Assembly: GCA_949752795.1 (NCBI GenBank)
Contig: OX457075.1
Location: 8,112,001 to 8,176,000, forward strand
Direction: 5' to 3'
Source of the DNA: Hyperoodon ampullatus
Lineage: Eukaryota > Chordata > Mammalia > Artiodactyla > Ziphiidae
Length of the DNA: 64,000 nucleotides
The notes under the pieces are model-generated. The model saw only the letters and a list, made by a program, of their open reading frames with translations. It was not told the DNA's origin and ran no database searches. Shown here in pieces: positions 55,933 through 64,000 of the stretch. Made by a program: the position numbers and the translations under genes. Positions within the stretch are counted from its first letter, which is position 1; each line of letters opens with the position of its first letter.

Positions 55933-58325
55933 CATCATTTCTGGGTTGGTGGTACAATCAGGACAAAATCTGTGAGTTTTTCTCATTCATCTGCAGAAGT
56001 TGAGAGCATAGTACTTCCTGGGCACCATGGGCACATGTGGGGTCTATGAGCTCCAAGAAATGATCTATAGATAAAATGTCCTGTGGCCAAATCGGTTTGG
56101 AAAACACTGTGTCATTTACCTCTTGAATATTATCAGTATATACGATTTATGAAAGATCTACAATGTCAGAAATCTGTTTTATTTTGTTTAACCCAGTGTT
56201 TCCCAGTCCTCGTTGACCAAGAATTTTTTTTTCTTTTTGACATAATGCTCACTAACAGACACATAGCTAATTAACATCTTGAGAGCCACACCATTTTGTA
56301 GTGTATGGACACACATTTGATGCTTTCGGCACTCTCCAAAACTAGGCTAATTGGCTTTCCTTCTAACCTGTTGTATCGTCCTCTGCCGCTCATCAACCCC
56401 TAGGTCAGAGGCCCCATCTTTCTAGAAATTCCTTCTTCAAACTGCTGGCAACATGAGTCTCTCCTACCCCATGGATGTATTGACTATACCAATAAGTGTT
56501 TTTCAGGGTCTCAGGCCTGAGGGTCAGGGATCACGCTTGAAGACTTGGGGTCAAAACTGTGTGGAACTTTCTTCTTACAGTCTAATTAATATACCAAATG
56601 ATAAGAGTAATTATTTTTTGAAAGCCAAATGGGGGCCATTTATCAGTAACCTGAGTTTTTTTTTTAAGTTTTGCTTTTAATAATTGAGAGTAATATGGAA
56701 CAATGGAACAGACATGGGCAGTGGACAGTCTGACCAGGTCCCACTCAACACCACCTGCGTGATTTTCTCCTAAACTTCTGATACCCAGTATCCTCAGGGG
56801 TCTAAAAATATATAACCTCCCAGGCTTGTTTTGAGAATTCAGTGAGAAAATGGAGCTCATAGGGTTGAAAAGTACATGCTGTGATTTAGATGTACAAGAA
56901 AGGTAAATCTTTATTTTTAATAATGGAATTATAATTTGTTTATGGACTCTCAATCTGCCTAAAGCAGATAAAGAGTTCTAATTCTTTCTTCTACTATGTG
57001 CAGTTATTATTCTCAGCCAGATTTAGGTATTATTATCTCGTGTAATGTCCAGTTCCTTTGCAAGGACGGGCAGACTCTAGATCATCTTTCTCCTCCTTCT
57101 TTCCATGTGGTCCAGGGAAGGAGGTCCTGTTCCATGTGGCCCAGGCCTCTGCTGTGAGTGATCTTATCTTCTTCCTGGAAGCAGTTGCCCTCGGACCTTG
57201 CTACTGTCTCTGGTTTCAAAGCCCCTGTCCTCTTCTACCTCCTGGTCCCAACCCCATGCCTCTTGTAAACCATCAGTCCTCTCAGTACTTCTGGGTCCAG
57301 GGGAATGTCTGAGCTTCTGTTGTACTTCATACAGCAGCAGGAAGCCCTGAAAGCCCCTCCACCTGGACCACTCCCTCTGCCCAGGCTGGTTGCTTGCAGG
57401 ACAAGAAGCACTGACTCTGATGTCCCTGAGTAGTTACAGGCTTTTTAGTGGCAGACCACACAGTCTTCTCTGCCTGGTTCAGGTAGAAAGCTGTTTATGA
57501 AATGATATCAAGTAGCTTATAGAGTCCCCTGAGCCATTCAGAGACCTGAGTTTGGATGCAAGTGGCCAGGAACAGAGGAGTCAGAAAATACTCAGCTACA
57601 TGACAGAATGTTCTAGCAAAACAGTCTCATGCATTGGCACCCTTCTTGCTGCAAACTAGACATAAGAGACTCCTGCACAGCTGCCTTAGAAGGCCTGGTG
57701 GCCTTGGGTGCTGGCCTCACCACACAATCTAGAGTCTCAGCATCTGACCCTGAAATCACATTGGACTCTCTTGCCCTTGTTCTCTTTCCCTGTCATTTGA
57801 GAGTGTGCTTGCTTGGACACAACCTAAGCAATGTCTAAAACCCTAAATGGCAGGGACTAAAACGCATAGGTTCTCTTTAAGGTTTTCAGCCTTGGAAAAC
57901 TGAGCAGGACCCAAAAAAGAGGTTGGAATGAGAAATGAGTCAGAGAATCCACAGTATATGTAAAACTCAAGCCTTAATAGTGTTGGTTCCCTTGGCTCAT
58001 TTGTGTCATCTTGTCTCTCTCTTCCCCAACCTGTCCCCAAGGCGCTCACCCTGGGTCTTGTCCTCCCCAATTCTTTCTACTTCCTTTTAGAATTATATTT
58101 ATTCTTCCATGCAGGAACATTGCCCTGGCATCATTTCCTCTAGTCTCTCTGCACTGTGTTTTACAATAAAGCTTTATACCTATTACACCTAAAGAAAAGC
58201 TTCTCTGATGGAACACACAAAAGAAAATTATTCTATCGCTCAACAAAGCAAGGATTTCAAGAAAAAAAATCTCACTATGGGATTTAGAAAACACACAACT
58301 ACTTTGAAACTGAAGCTGGTCCATG
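55933..58325. other. unclassified DNA
   Basis: No gene or confident repeat. 56090-56340 and 56560-57010 are A/T-moderate unique sequence. The minus frame of 123 codons (56953-56582) has no domain. Confidence 0.35.
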
Positions 58326-58329
58326 ATAT

Positions 58330-58745
58330 CTGGAGCAGAGAAAGCTGTTTAGTGGCTAGAGGTCGTGGCAGAGACTGGCCAGATGGCACTAAAGCTTTGC
58401 TTCTTCCTGGGCTCACAGGAGGTCCACGCAGTTCCCAGCCTTCCCTGAAGGCAGGGAGGGTCCACGTGACTGGGTTCTGGCCAGGAGCATGTGCATGACC
58501 ATATACACACCATCCCTGGTGCTCTTTTTTGTCCTCAGTTGTTGGCTGGCTGAATGCAGAGGTCCCAGTGGGGAGGCCCTACAAGATGGCAGAACCACAA
58601 AATGGAAGGCCCCGGATCGCCAAATAACCACACAAAAGACTTTCCACTGAACTCCTAATCAAAGTGTAACATGAATAAAAAATAAATTATGTATTTGTTA
58701 AGCCACTGAGATTTTTGAGTTGCTATGATATCAGCAATGGTAATT
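58330..58745 (+). mobile_element. MLT1-type LTR (ERVL-MaLR)
   Basis: 'gactgggttctggccaggag', 'ttggctggctgaatgcagag', 'caagatggcagaaccacaaa', 'atggaaggccccggatcg' and the end 'gttaagccactgagattttt' follow MLT1 LTR order. A solitary, diverged LTR with no internal sequence seen. Confidence 0.85.
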
Positions 58746-58779
58746 ACTGTGAGTGTACAGCAAGTATAGTGTCATATGG

Positions 58780-58979
58780 TCTATCTGTACCATGGTCATG
58801 GAGTCTAGCATAGGGCATGGTCAAAAGCAGGCACTTGAAGGCAAGTAATTTGTCCTGATGGTAAGATTCTTCATCTGCAAAATGGATGCAATGATATCAG
58901 TTTTATCCTCTCAGCATCGCTAGGAAGGAAGAACAAATAAACACACATAATGTGCACTGCAAAAAAAAAAAAAAAAAAC
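58780..58979 (+). mobile_element. probable MIR fragment followed by A19
   Basis: 'ggcaagtaatttgtcctgat', 'cttcatctgcaaaatggatg' and 'tcctctcagcatcgctagg' resemble the MIR core. A pure A run of 19 ends at 58979; its source is unclear. Confidence 0.5.
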
Positions 58980-59219
58980 AAGCACCCAATAAACCTTAAT
59001 TCCTCTGTACAAGACCTAAATCAATGACAAGAACTGGGCACCAAAAGGACAATGCGTTTCATGTACCTAATCAAACACACTGATTTGAAATTAGGGAGAT
59101 CAGATTGGATCAAGAAGATAAAATGAACACCTGTGCACGCCTTCCTCAAGTACCTTATCTTACTTAGCTGTACTCATGGCCCTATTGGTATTGGTACTGG
59201 TATTACCTCCTATAACCTA

Positions 59220-59350
59220 TGGGAGAACTGGGGTTTAGGGAATTTCAGCAAACTGTCCAAGTTAAACAGCTGGCAGTGATCAAACTTGGATTCAAATCCT
59301 GGCATTTTCATTCCAAAGCCTGTGTTTTGCACCATGTTTTGTGTCACCGA
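59220..59350 (-). mobile_element. MIR SINE fragment
   Basis: Antisense MIR: 'gagaactggggtttaggga', 'gtccaagttaaacagctgg', 'cttggattcaaatcctgg' and 'aaagcctgtgttttgcacc'. Confidence 0.75.
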
Positions 59351-59354
59351 GGAT

Positions 59355-59900
59355 TCTAGCCTGGTTTGATGTCTCACGATATTTTAATCTCTGGAGGCCA
59401 CTTTCTCATTTCCCAAGTGACTAGTCCTGTGCTTGGTAGAGATTCAAAATATGTTGACTTAATGATTGCTGTGTGTGAACTCTCGCAGATGTGAATCTAA
59501 GAAACCTTAGATAAAAACGTCTTTTCCCCACAAATAGGCAAATCACAAAAGGGCAAACAAACAGATGAGGTCTATGTGAGGCTGTCTCAGAGTGAATAGG
59601 CAGCCATGCTTGTCCCCAGATGTAAGAAGAGCATCACTCTTAGGTGACCAACGTGGCATGGCGTCTCAGCCCTGAGAGTTGAACATCACTTGTGAAATGG
59701 CCTCTGGTCCTGGAGGACTGGTTCACTTTCTCTGGAGCCTGCTAAAGCAGGTTCTGTATTTCAGGTTTCTGGTTCTATATTTTATTATTGAAGCCAAGTT
59801 TATACAGTCATTCCTTTTTTGGTATTAAAAAACAATTTTTATAATTATAATAATTATTATTAGTGCTATTATTATTATTGGTTTTGAAAGTAAGATATTT
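59355..59900. other. unclassified DNA
   Basis: A/T-rich at 59820-59880 with an ATTATTATT run. No gene or repeat recognised. Confidence 0.35.
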
Positions 59901-59949
59901 CAGCATGGAAAAGACTAAGGAAAAAACACTCGTAGTTTCTTCACACAGA

Positions 59950-61620
59950 AATAATAATTATTAGCATTTTGGTTTCTTTCCTTGTAGCTTTCCCCATATA
60001 TGCATATATAATGCAGTTATTTTTATACTGAATACACAGCATTCTCCTTTTTCACATTATATCCTTTATGTTTTCCCATGTCATTACATATTCTTGTGAA
60101 TAGTCTTGAAAAACATTGTAATGGAATAATAATCCATCTCAAACATATAACATAATTTATTTAAACAGTTTCTTCTTTGGGGAATTTAAATAGCTAAATT
60201 AATGTAGATAATGCTATGTGAAAATAAATAATGGTATGATGAACATCATTGCATACATGTCATTATGTCTTATTTCCTTAAGAGAGTTTCTTAAGAATAT
60301 TTATACAAGGAATAAATTATAAATATCTATGAGGTCTTTAATACATATTATCAAATGCTTTTTAAAAATGTATGAACATATGCTTCCACCAGCAATATAC
60401 TATCTATCCATCTCACTATTCATTCTTTGGCATGAAGTTGTAGGATTTCTGAAGCTAGGGACCCATGGATTTTTACATGATCCAGAGGTCTGAAGAGAGC
60501 CCAACATGTTTATGCCAAATTTTGTGTGAATGTACATTTTTCTGAGGAGAAGAGTCTTGATGACAGAATGTTTAAGAATTAAATGATTCTTGTGCGTCTA
60601 TTTTTTTCATGTCTTAGAGAATAAATGAGGTTGAATATGTCTTCATATATGTGTGGGCCATTTGTCTTTCTCTTCCTGAGAATTGTCTCCTCCTATTCTG
60701 TTTATGTTCCATTGAAGTATTTGTCTCTGTCTTTTTGATTTCTAAGAGACTTTTATATATGAGGGATGCTAATCCTTTGTATGACATATTTGTGTACTAA
60801 TTATTTTCCTAGTTTGGTAGCTTTTTTCATAAGGAGAGATTTAAAATCACTAAGGAGTCAGTGCTATTGAATATTCCCTTTGTTACCTCATCCATCATTT
60901 CTATGTTTAGAAAGGCCTTTTCCAATTAGAGATCAGTACATTATATGTCCATAATTGCTTGTAGTGTTTTATGGTTTGCCAAGTATTTAATCCATCTTGA
61001 ATTTAACATATTATTCATTCATTTATCCATTTCTTCTTTTAACAAATATTTACTGTGCCCTAATTATGTTTCAGGCACTTAATGTGGAGTGGGAATTTAA
61101 TTTGATATTTTCCTTGACTGACTTGGTCATTTTTCTCCATTACCATTTGTTGTATTCTCTATTGCTTCCTTTATTACCTTTTATTAAATACTAAATTTTA
61201 CTATTAGTATTTTATATTATTAACATGTCTACTTACATATTATACATTTTTATTAAATATTAAATAAATGTGTTAATTGCTACATTAAATGGAAATATTT
61301 ATTACTTTTAATAGTAAATAAATTGAATAATTATCAAGAATATATGGTATTGTTGGTGCCATTTCTTTTATTTCATTCATCTTTCTTTGATTCTTCCACT
61401 AATTCCACACTCTATAGGCAACTGTAGCTCTAGGATTTATTTTAATATTTGATAGAGCTTACTTCTCCTCAGTGCTCTTCGACAAAATTCTTTGCTATTT
61501 TAAACTATTTTTTCAGATGAGTATCAGAATCATTTTTCCAAGAAAATTGGTATGATATTTAGCAATTTCACTATGAACACACTTTTGGTCCTTATTTATA
61601 TTTTATCCTCTTTATCTCTC
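59950..61620 (-). mobile_element. very old L1/HAL1-type relic
   Basis: The A/T-rich + strand carries decayed antisense L1 words: 'cacattatatcctttatg', 'atgaacatcattgcatac', 'tgtgggccatttgtctttct', 'catatttgtgtactaattat' and 'tttaatccatcttgaattta'. An unrelated segment (60430-60600) interrupts it. A 'caaatatttactgtgcccta' word at 61043 belongs to another old repeat. Limits approximate. Confidence 0.6.
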
Positions 61621-62250
61621 ATAAGATGATGATATATTGTGCTCATATCTTGACAGCTCACATCAGCTTTGGATTTCTAATCATTTCTACTGGTATTCCT
61701 AACAGATTTTCATTGTTGTTGCTTTCATGTGCATAGTTGGATGCTTTTGCATTTGAGATACACCATTTCCTGTCTATTAATTCATTCTGTATTGTAAATT
61801 GTGTCTTTCGATCTCAGATTTCTGTCCCGGATGATACACAGCTACTGGGATCTGGACTAACTGTGCTGCAGCCCAGGCAACTTCCAATCCCACCCTCATG
61901 CTCCTGTGTATCCTTGAAACAGACTCTCTATAATGGAAGGCAATGCTCTGCTGCAAGAATCTTCTTTGTGATCTCAAAGAAGTCATTGAGTGATGCACAA
62001 TTAAGTAGATTTTGTCACTCACATCAATTTCAGAGTCTTTTCCCTTAAACCAGATAACTCTTCTTTTCATTTTTATACTTGTAGCTTTTTCTCATTGTTT
62101 TATCCAGTATTATGCTCTAGGAGTTGGTACTGCTTTTCTTTTCATTTTTATATGATAGTTTTTCCTTTCTCTATTATCTAGTTTTGTGTCTTTGGGTTTG
62201 TGCTGCTTTGCTAATTCCTTTGTTCTTTTTTGGCTATATATGTTGTGTTT
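61621..62250. other. unclassified DNA
   Basis: No gene recognised. Overlapping frames (103 codons plus, 97 minus) look spurious. T-rich at 62060-62250, possibly more old L1. Confidence 0.35.
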
Positions 62251-62255
62251 TATTT

Positions 62256-62408
62256 ATTTTTTTCTTTTTTTATTAAAGTATAGTTGATTTACAATGTTGT
62301 GTTAATTTCTGCTGTATAGCAAAGTGATTCAGATATATATATGTGTATATATATATAGTCTTTTTTATTAATATATTATTTTTCATTATGGTTTATTACA
62401 GGATATTC
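62256..62408 (-). mobile_element. L1 3'-UTR fragment
   Basis: Antisense: 'aaagtatagttgatttacaa', 'tgttgtgttaatttctgctg', a TA/TG tract (62332-62357), then 'ggtttattacaggatattc'. Same subfamily as the copy at 55688. No clear duplication found. Confidence 0.85.
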
Positions 62409-62409
62409 A

Positions 62410-63143
62410 GATTCAGATTAATGGAGACTCAGATGCCATTTATGGTTCTTCTTTCTTCTTTAGTGAAGCTCCTAAAACAAATGTGAGCGGAACCCATCGC
62501 TACCAGAACTCTTTCATTTCTGCTCCTTTTAGGCTTCCACTTAAGCAAGCAAAGCACCTTTAAGCTTCCTGTTGTGTTGTGAACTGGAAATTGTGGTCTG
62601 TGAAGGATGAGAGAAAGAAGAGTCCATGGGAAGAAACAGGGTGTGGGGCTGCAGATAGAGTCTGTGCAGTTGGGAGGGGTCCCTGCTAGCATCACTGGTT
62701 CAGGGCCTACATTCTGAAATCTGGCAGAGGGAGTTCCAGGCTACTTAAGCCCTTTTCTACCCTCTTAGAGAATGTGTTTCTAACTCTGGTTTAGAGTGTA
62801 GGACATAAAATTATGTGACCAGCAGTATATGTCTCCATCATTCCATGTTTACAATGCAGCTAGTAGCAATTTTTCATGGCCTTTGACAGAGGGTCTTCTG
62901 TTACATTGAATTCACTGTACTGATTTCAATGTTTATGTGTGTGTATCTTTAGTTGGGAAAAGATGTTGTAGGGATATATTTCTTTCATTTATTCATTACA
63001 CATTTATTTATTATACTTGCTATGGTGTTAGTCTTAAAACCCCTCTTATAACAATATGTGATGTAGTATCTTCATGTTCACACTTTATACCAGACTAAAT
63101 CCATGCTGTGGGAAAGAAAGGCAGAGCTGTCAAGTACTATTTT
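62410..63143. other. unclassified DNA
   Basis: No gene or repeat recognised. Confidence 0.35.
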
Positions 63144-63158
63144 AAAAATATCAGCCTA

Positions 63159-63375
63159 GGGCTTCCCTGGTGGTGCAGTGGTTGAGAGTCCACCTGCCGA
63201 TGCAGGGGACACGGGTTCGTGCCCCGGTCCGGGAGGATCCCACATGCCCCGGAGCGGCTGGGCCCGTGAGCCATGGCCGCTGAGCCTGCGCGTCCGGAGC
63301 CTGTGCTCCACAACAGGAGAGGCCACAGCAGTGAGAGGCCCGTGTACCACAAAAAAAAAAAAAAAAAAAAAAAAA
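63159..63375 (+). mobile_element. CHR SINE, short form, near-consensus
   Basis: Head GGGCTTCCCTGGTGG, A-box-like 'tggtgcagtgg', B-box-like 'gggttcgtgcc', body to 'cgtgtaccac', then 25 A's (63351-63375). Duplication atcagccta at 63150-63158, repeated at 63375-63383. A recent copy. Confidence 0.96.
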
Positions 63376-63383
63376 TCAGCCTA

Positions 63384-64000
63384 AATTTGTCAGTACAACC
63401 AAAATGGGGTACACCTTCATCTGGGACAACTTGTACACTCTCCTCTGCCTTTAGGGCATCTTAGTGCAAAAGTTTGGGAATCACTGTTTTCACAATTGAT
63501 ATGTTGCTACTAAAGGCTCTGGAAGCAGAGACATATGGGAAGGAAAGAGGAACACACCTGGAACCAGGGGGATCAGTAGACGATCACCTGCAATACCTCG
63601 GATTGGGAGTTGATTAACACCGGAAATAGGCAGGTGGTGCTGGGAAGAAGAGAAAGGATGGCATTTAAGATAGATTTAGGGACTAGAACTGATGGCTTGG
63701 TGGAAGAAATGAGGGAAATGGAGAGACATAAAGTAACTTCAAGTCTTATGGCATGAGTGGCTGGGAGAATGCTGGTACCATTATTTGCAATAGAGGGTTT
63801 GGGACAAAGATGCTGTGTGTTACAGAAGAGGAGCTACAAGGACCCAGGTCTCTAACGAGGGGGCTGATTCAGGTGACTTACTCAGTGTTCCTTATATCAG
63901 TGTTTAATAAAGAAGATATAGGGAAACATATTGCTCTCATTACAGTGATTACCATGAGGGTTACTGATTACACGAAAATCTTGTCTCTGAGTAAGCTGCT
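63384..64000. other. unclassified DNA
   Basis: No gene or repeat recognised to the window end. Purine-rich at 63630-63730. Confidence 0.35.

Noticed and set aside
4244..63375. tRNA-like heads of CHR SINEs as tRNA genes
   Set aside because: They carry pol III box-like motifs but no complete cloverleaf, and they sit in dispersed, tailed, duplication-flanked repeats.
1..64000. A new multi-gene biological system
   Set aside because: No real gene cluster is present. All recognisable coding sequence belongs to dead L1 or retroviral relics, and the remaining signals are candidate regulatory DNA.

Overview
The window looks like nuclear DNA from a cetacean (whale or dolphin). The main evidence is about fifteen copies of a tRNA-derived SINE of the CHR type. 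The copies share a head beginning GGGCTTCCCTGGTGG, an internal pol III B-box-like GGTTCGTGCC, a short (~200 bp) or long (~360 bp) body, an A-rich tail and flanking target-site duplications. CHR SINEs are known from cetaceans, hippos and ruminants. Many near-intact short copies with long clean A tails, and no BovB/Bov-tA-type repeats that I could see, favour Cetacea. The L1 3' ends are also of the cetartiodactyl type. Species and chromosome cannot be told from the window.

I found no protein-coding gene, rRNA, tRNA gene or CRISPR array. The clearly recognisable long open frames are pieces of L1 ORF2, antisense or sense reads through CHR SINEs, or fragments of an ancient ERV-L-type pol. The other open frames look like chance frames. 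The window therefore reads as intergenic or deep intronic DNA.

Layout. 1-4.2 kb is mostly old unique DNA with a split hAT element, an L1 3' end, a MIR and a conserved-looking block near 2.6-2.85 kb. 4.2-8.4 kb is a repeat nest: a SINE, two head-to-tail L1 3' ends, then an L1 with an inverted 5' part (twin-priming structure) that itself holds a SINE. 8.4-11.3 kb is mostly unclassified. 11.3-13.6 kb is old L1 (minus strand). 13.6-20.4 kb is unique DNA with MIRs and a conserved-looking stretch at 16-17.4 kb. 20.4-24.6 kb has two SINEs, a 10-bp minisatellite and an L1 5' fragment. 26.4-29.6 kb is a second old L1 region. 31.5-32.4 kb has a promoter-like GC-rich patch and a long SINE. 35.2-36.8 kb is an ERV-L-like protease/RT relic cut by a long SINE. 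37-41.3 kb is old L1 with three SINEs and a MER5A-type hAT element. 42.5-51.4 kb is mainly unique, with several conserved-looking AT-rich blocks (42.6, 47.5-48.1 and 50.5-50.9 kb), MLT1, L2, hAT and MIR relics. 51.4-54.3 kb has SINEs and a Tigger1-type DNA transposon. 54.4-64 kb has L1 fragments, an MLT1 LTR, old L1 and a final young SINE.

Nothing here forms a pathway or a new multi-gene system. The items most worth checking are the conserved-looking non-coding blocks (candidate enhancers), the nested L1/SINE insertion history and the TSD-flanked SINEs as phylogenetic markers. Repeat names are from memory of the consensus sequences and were not run through a masking program.
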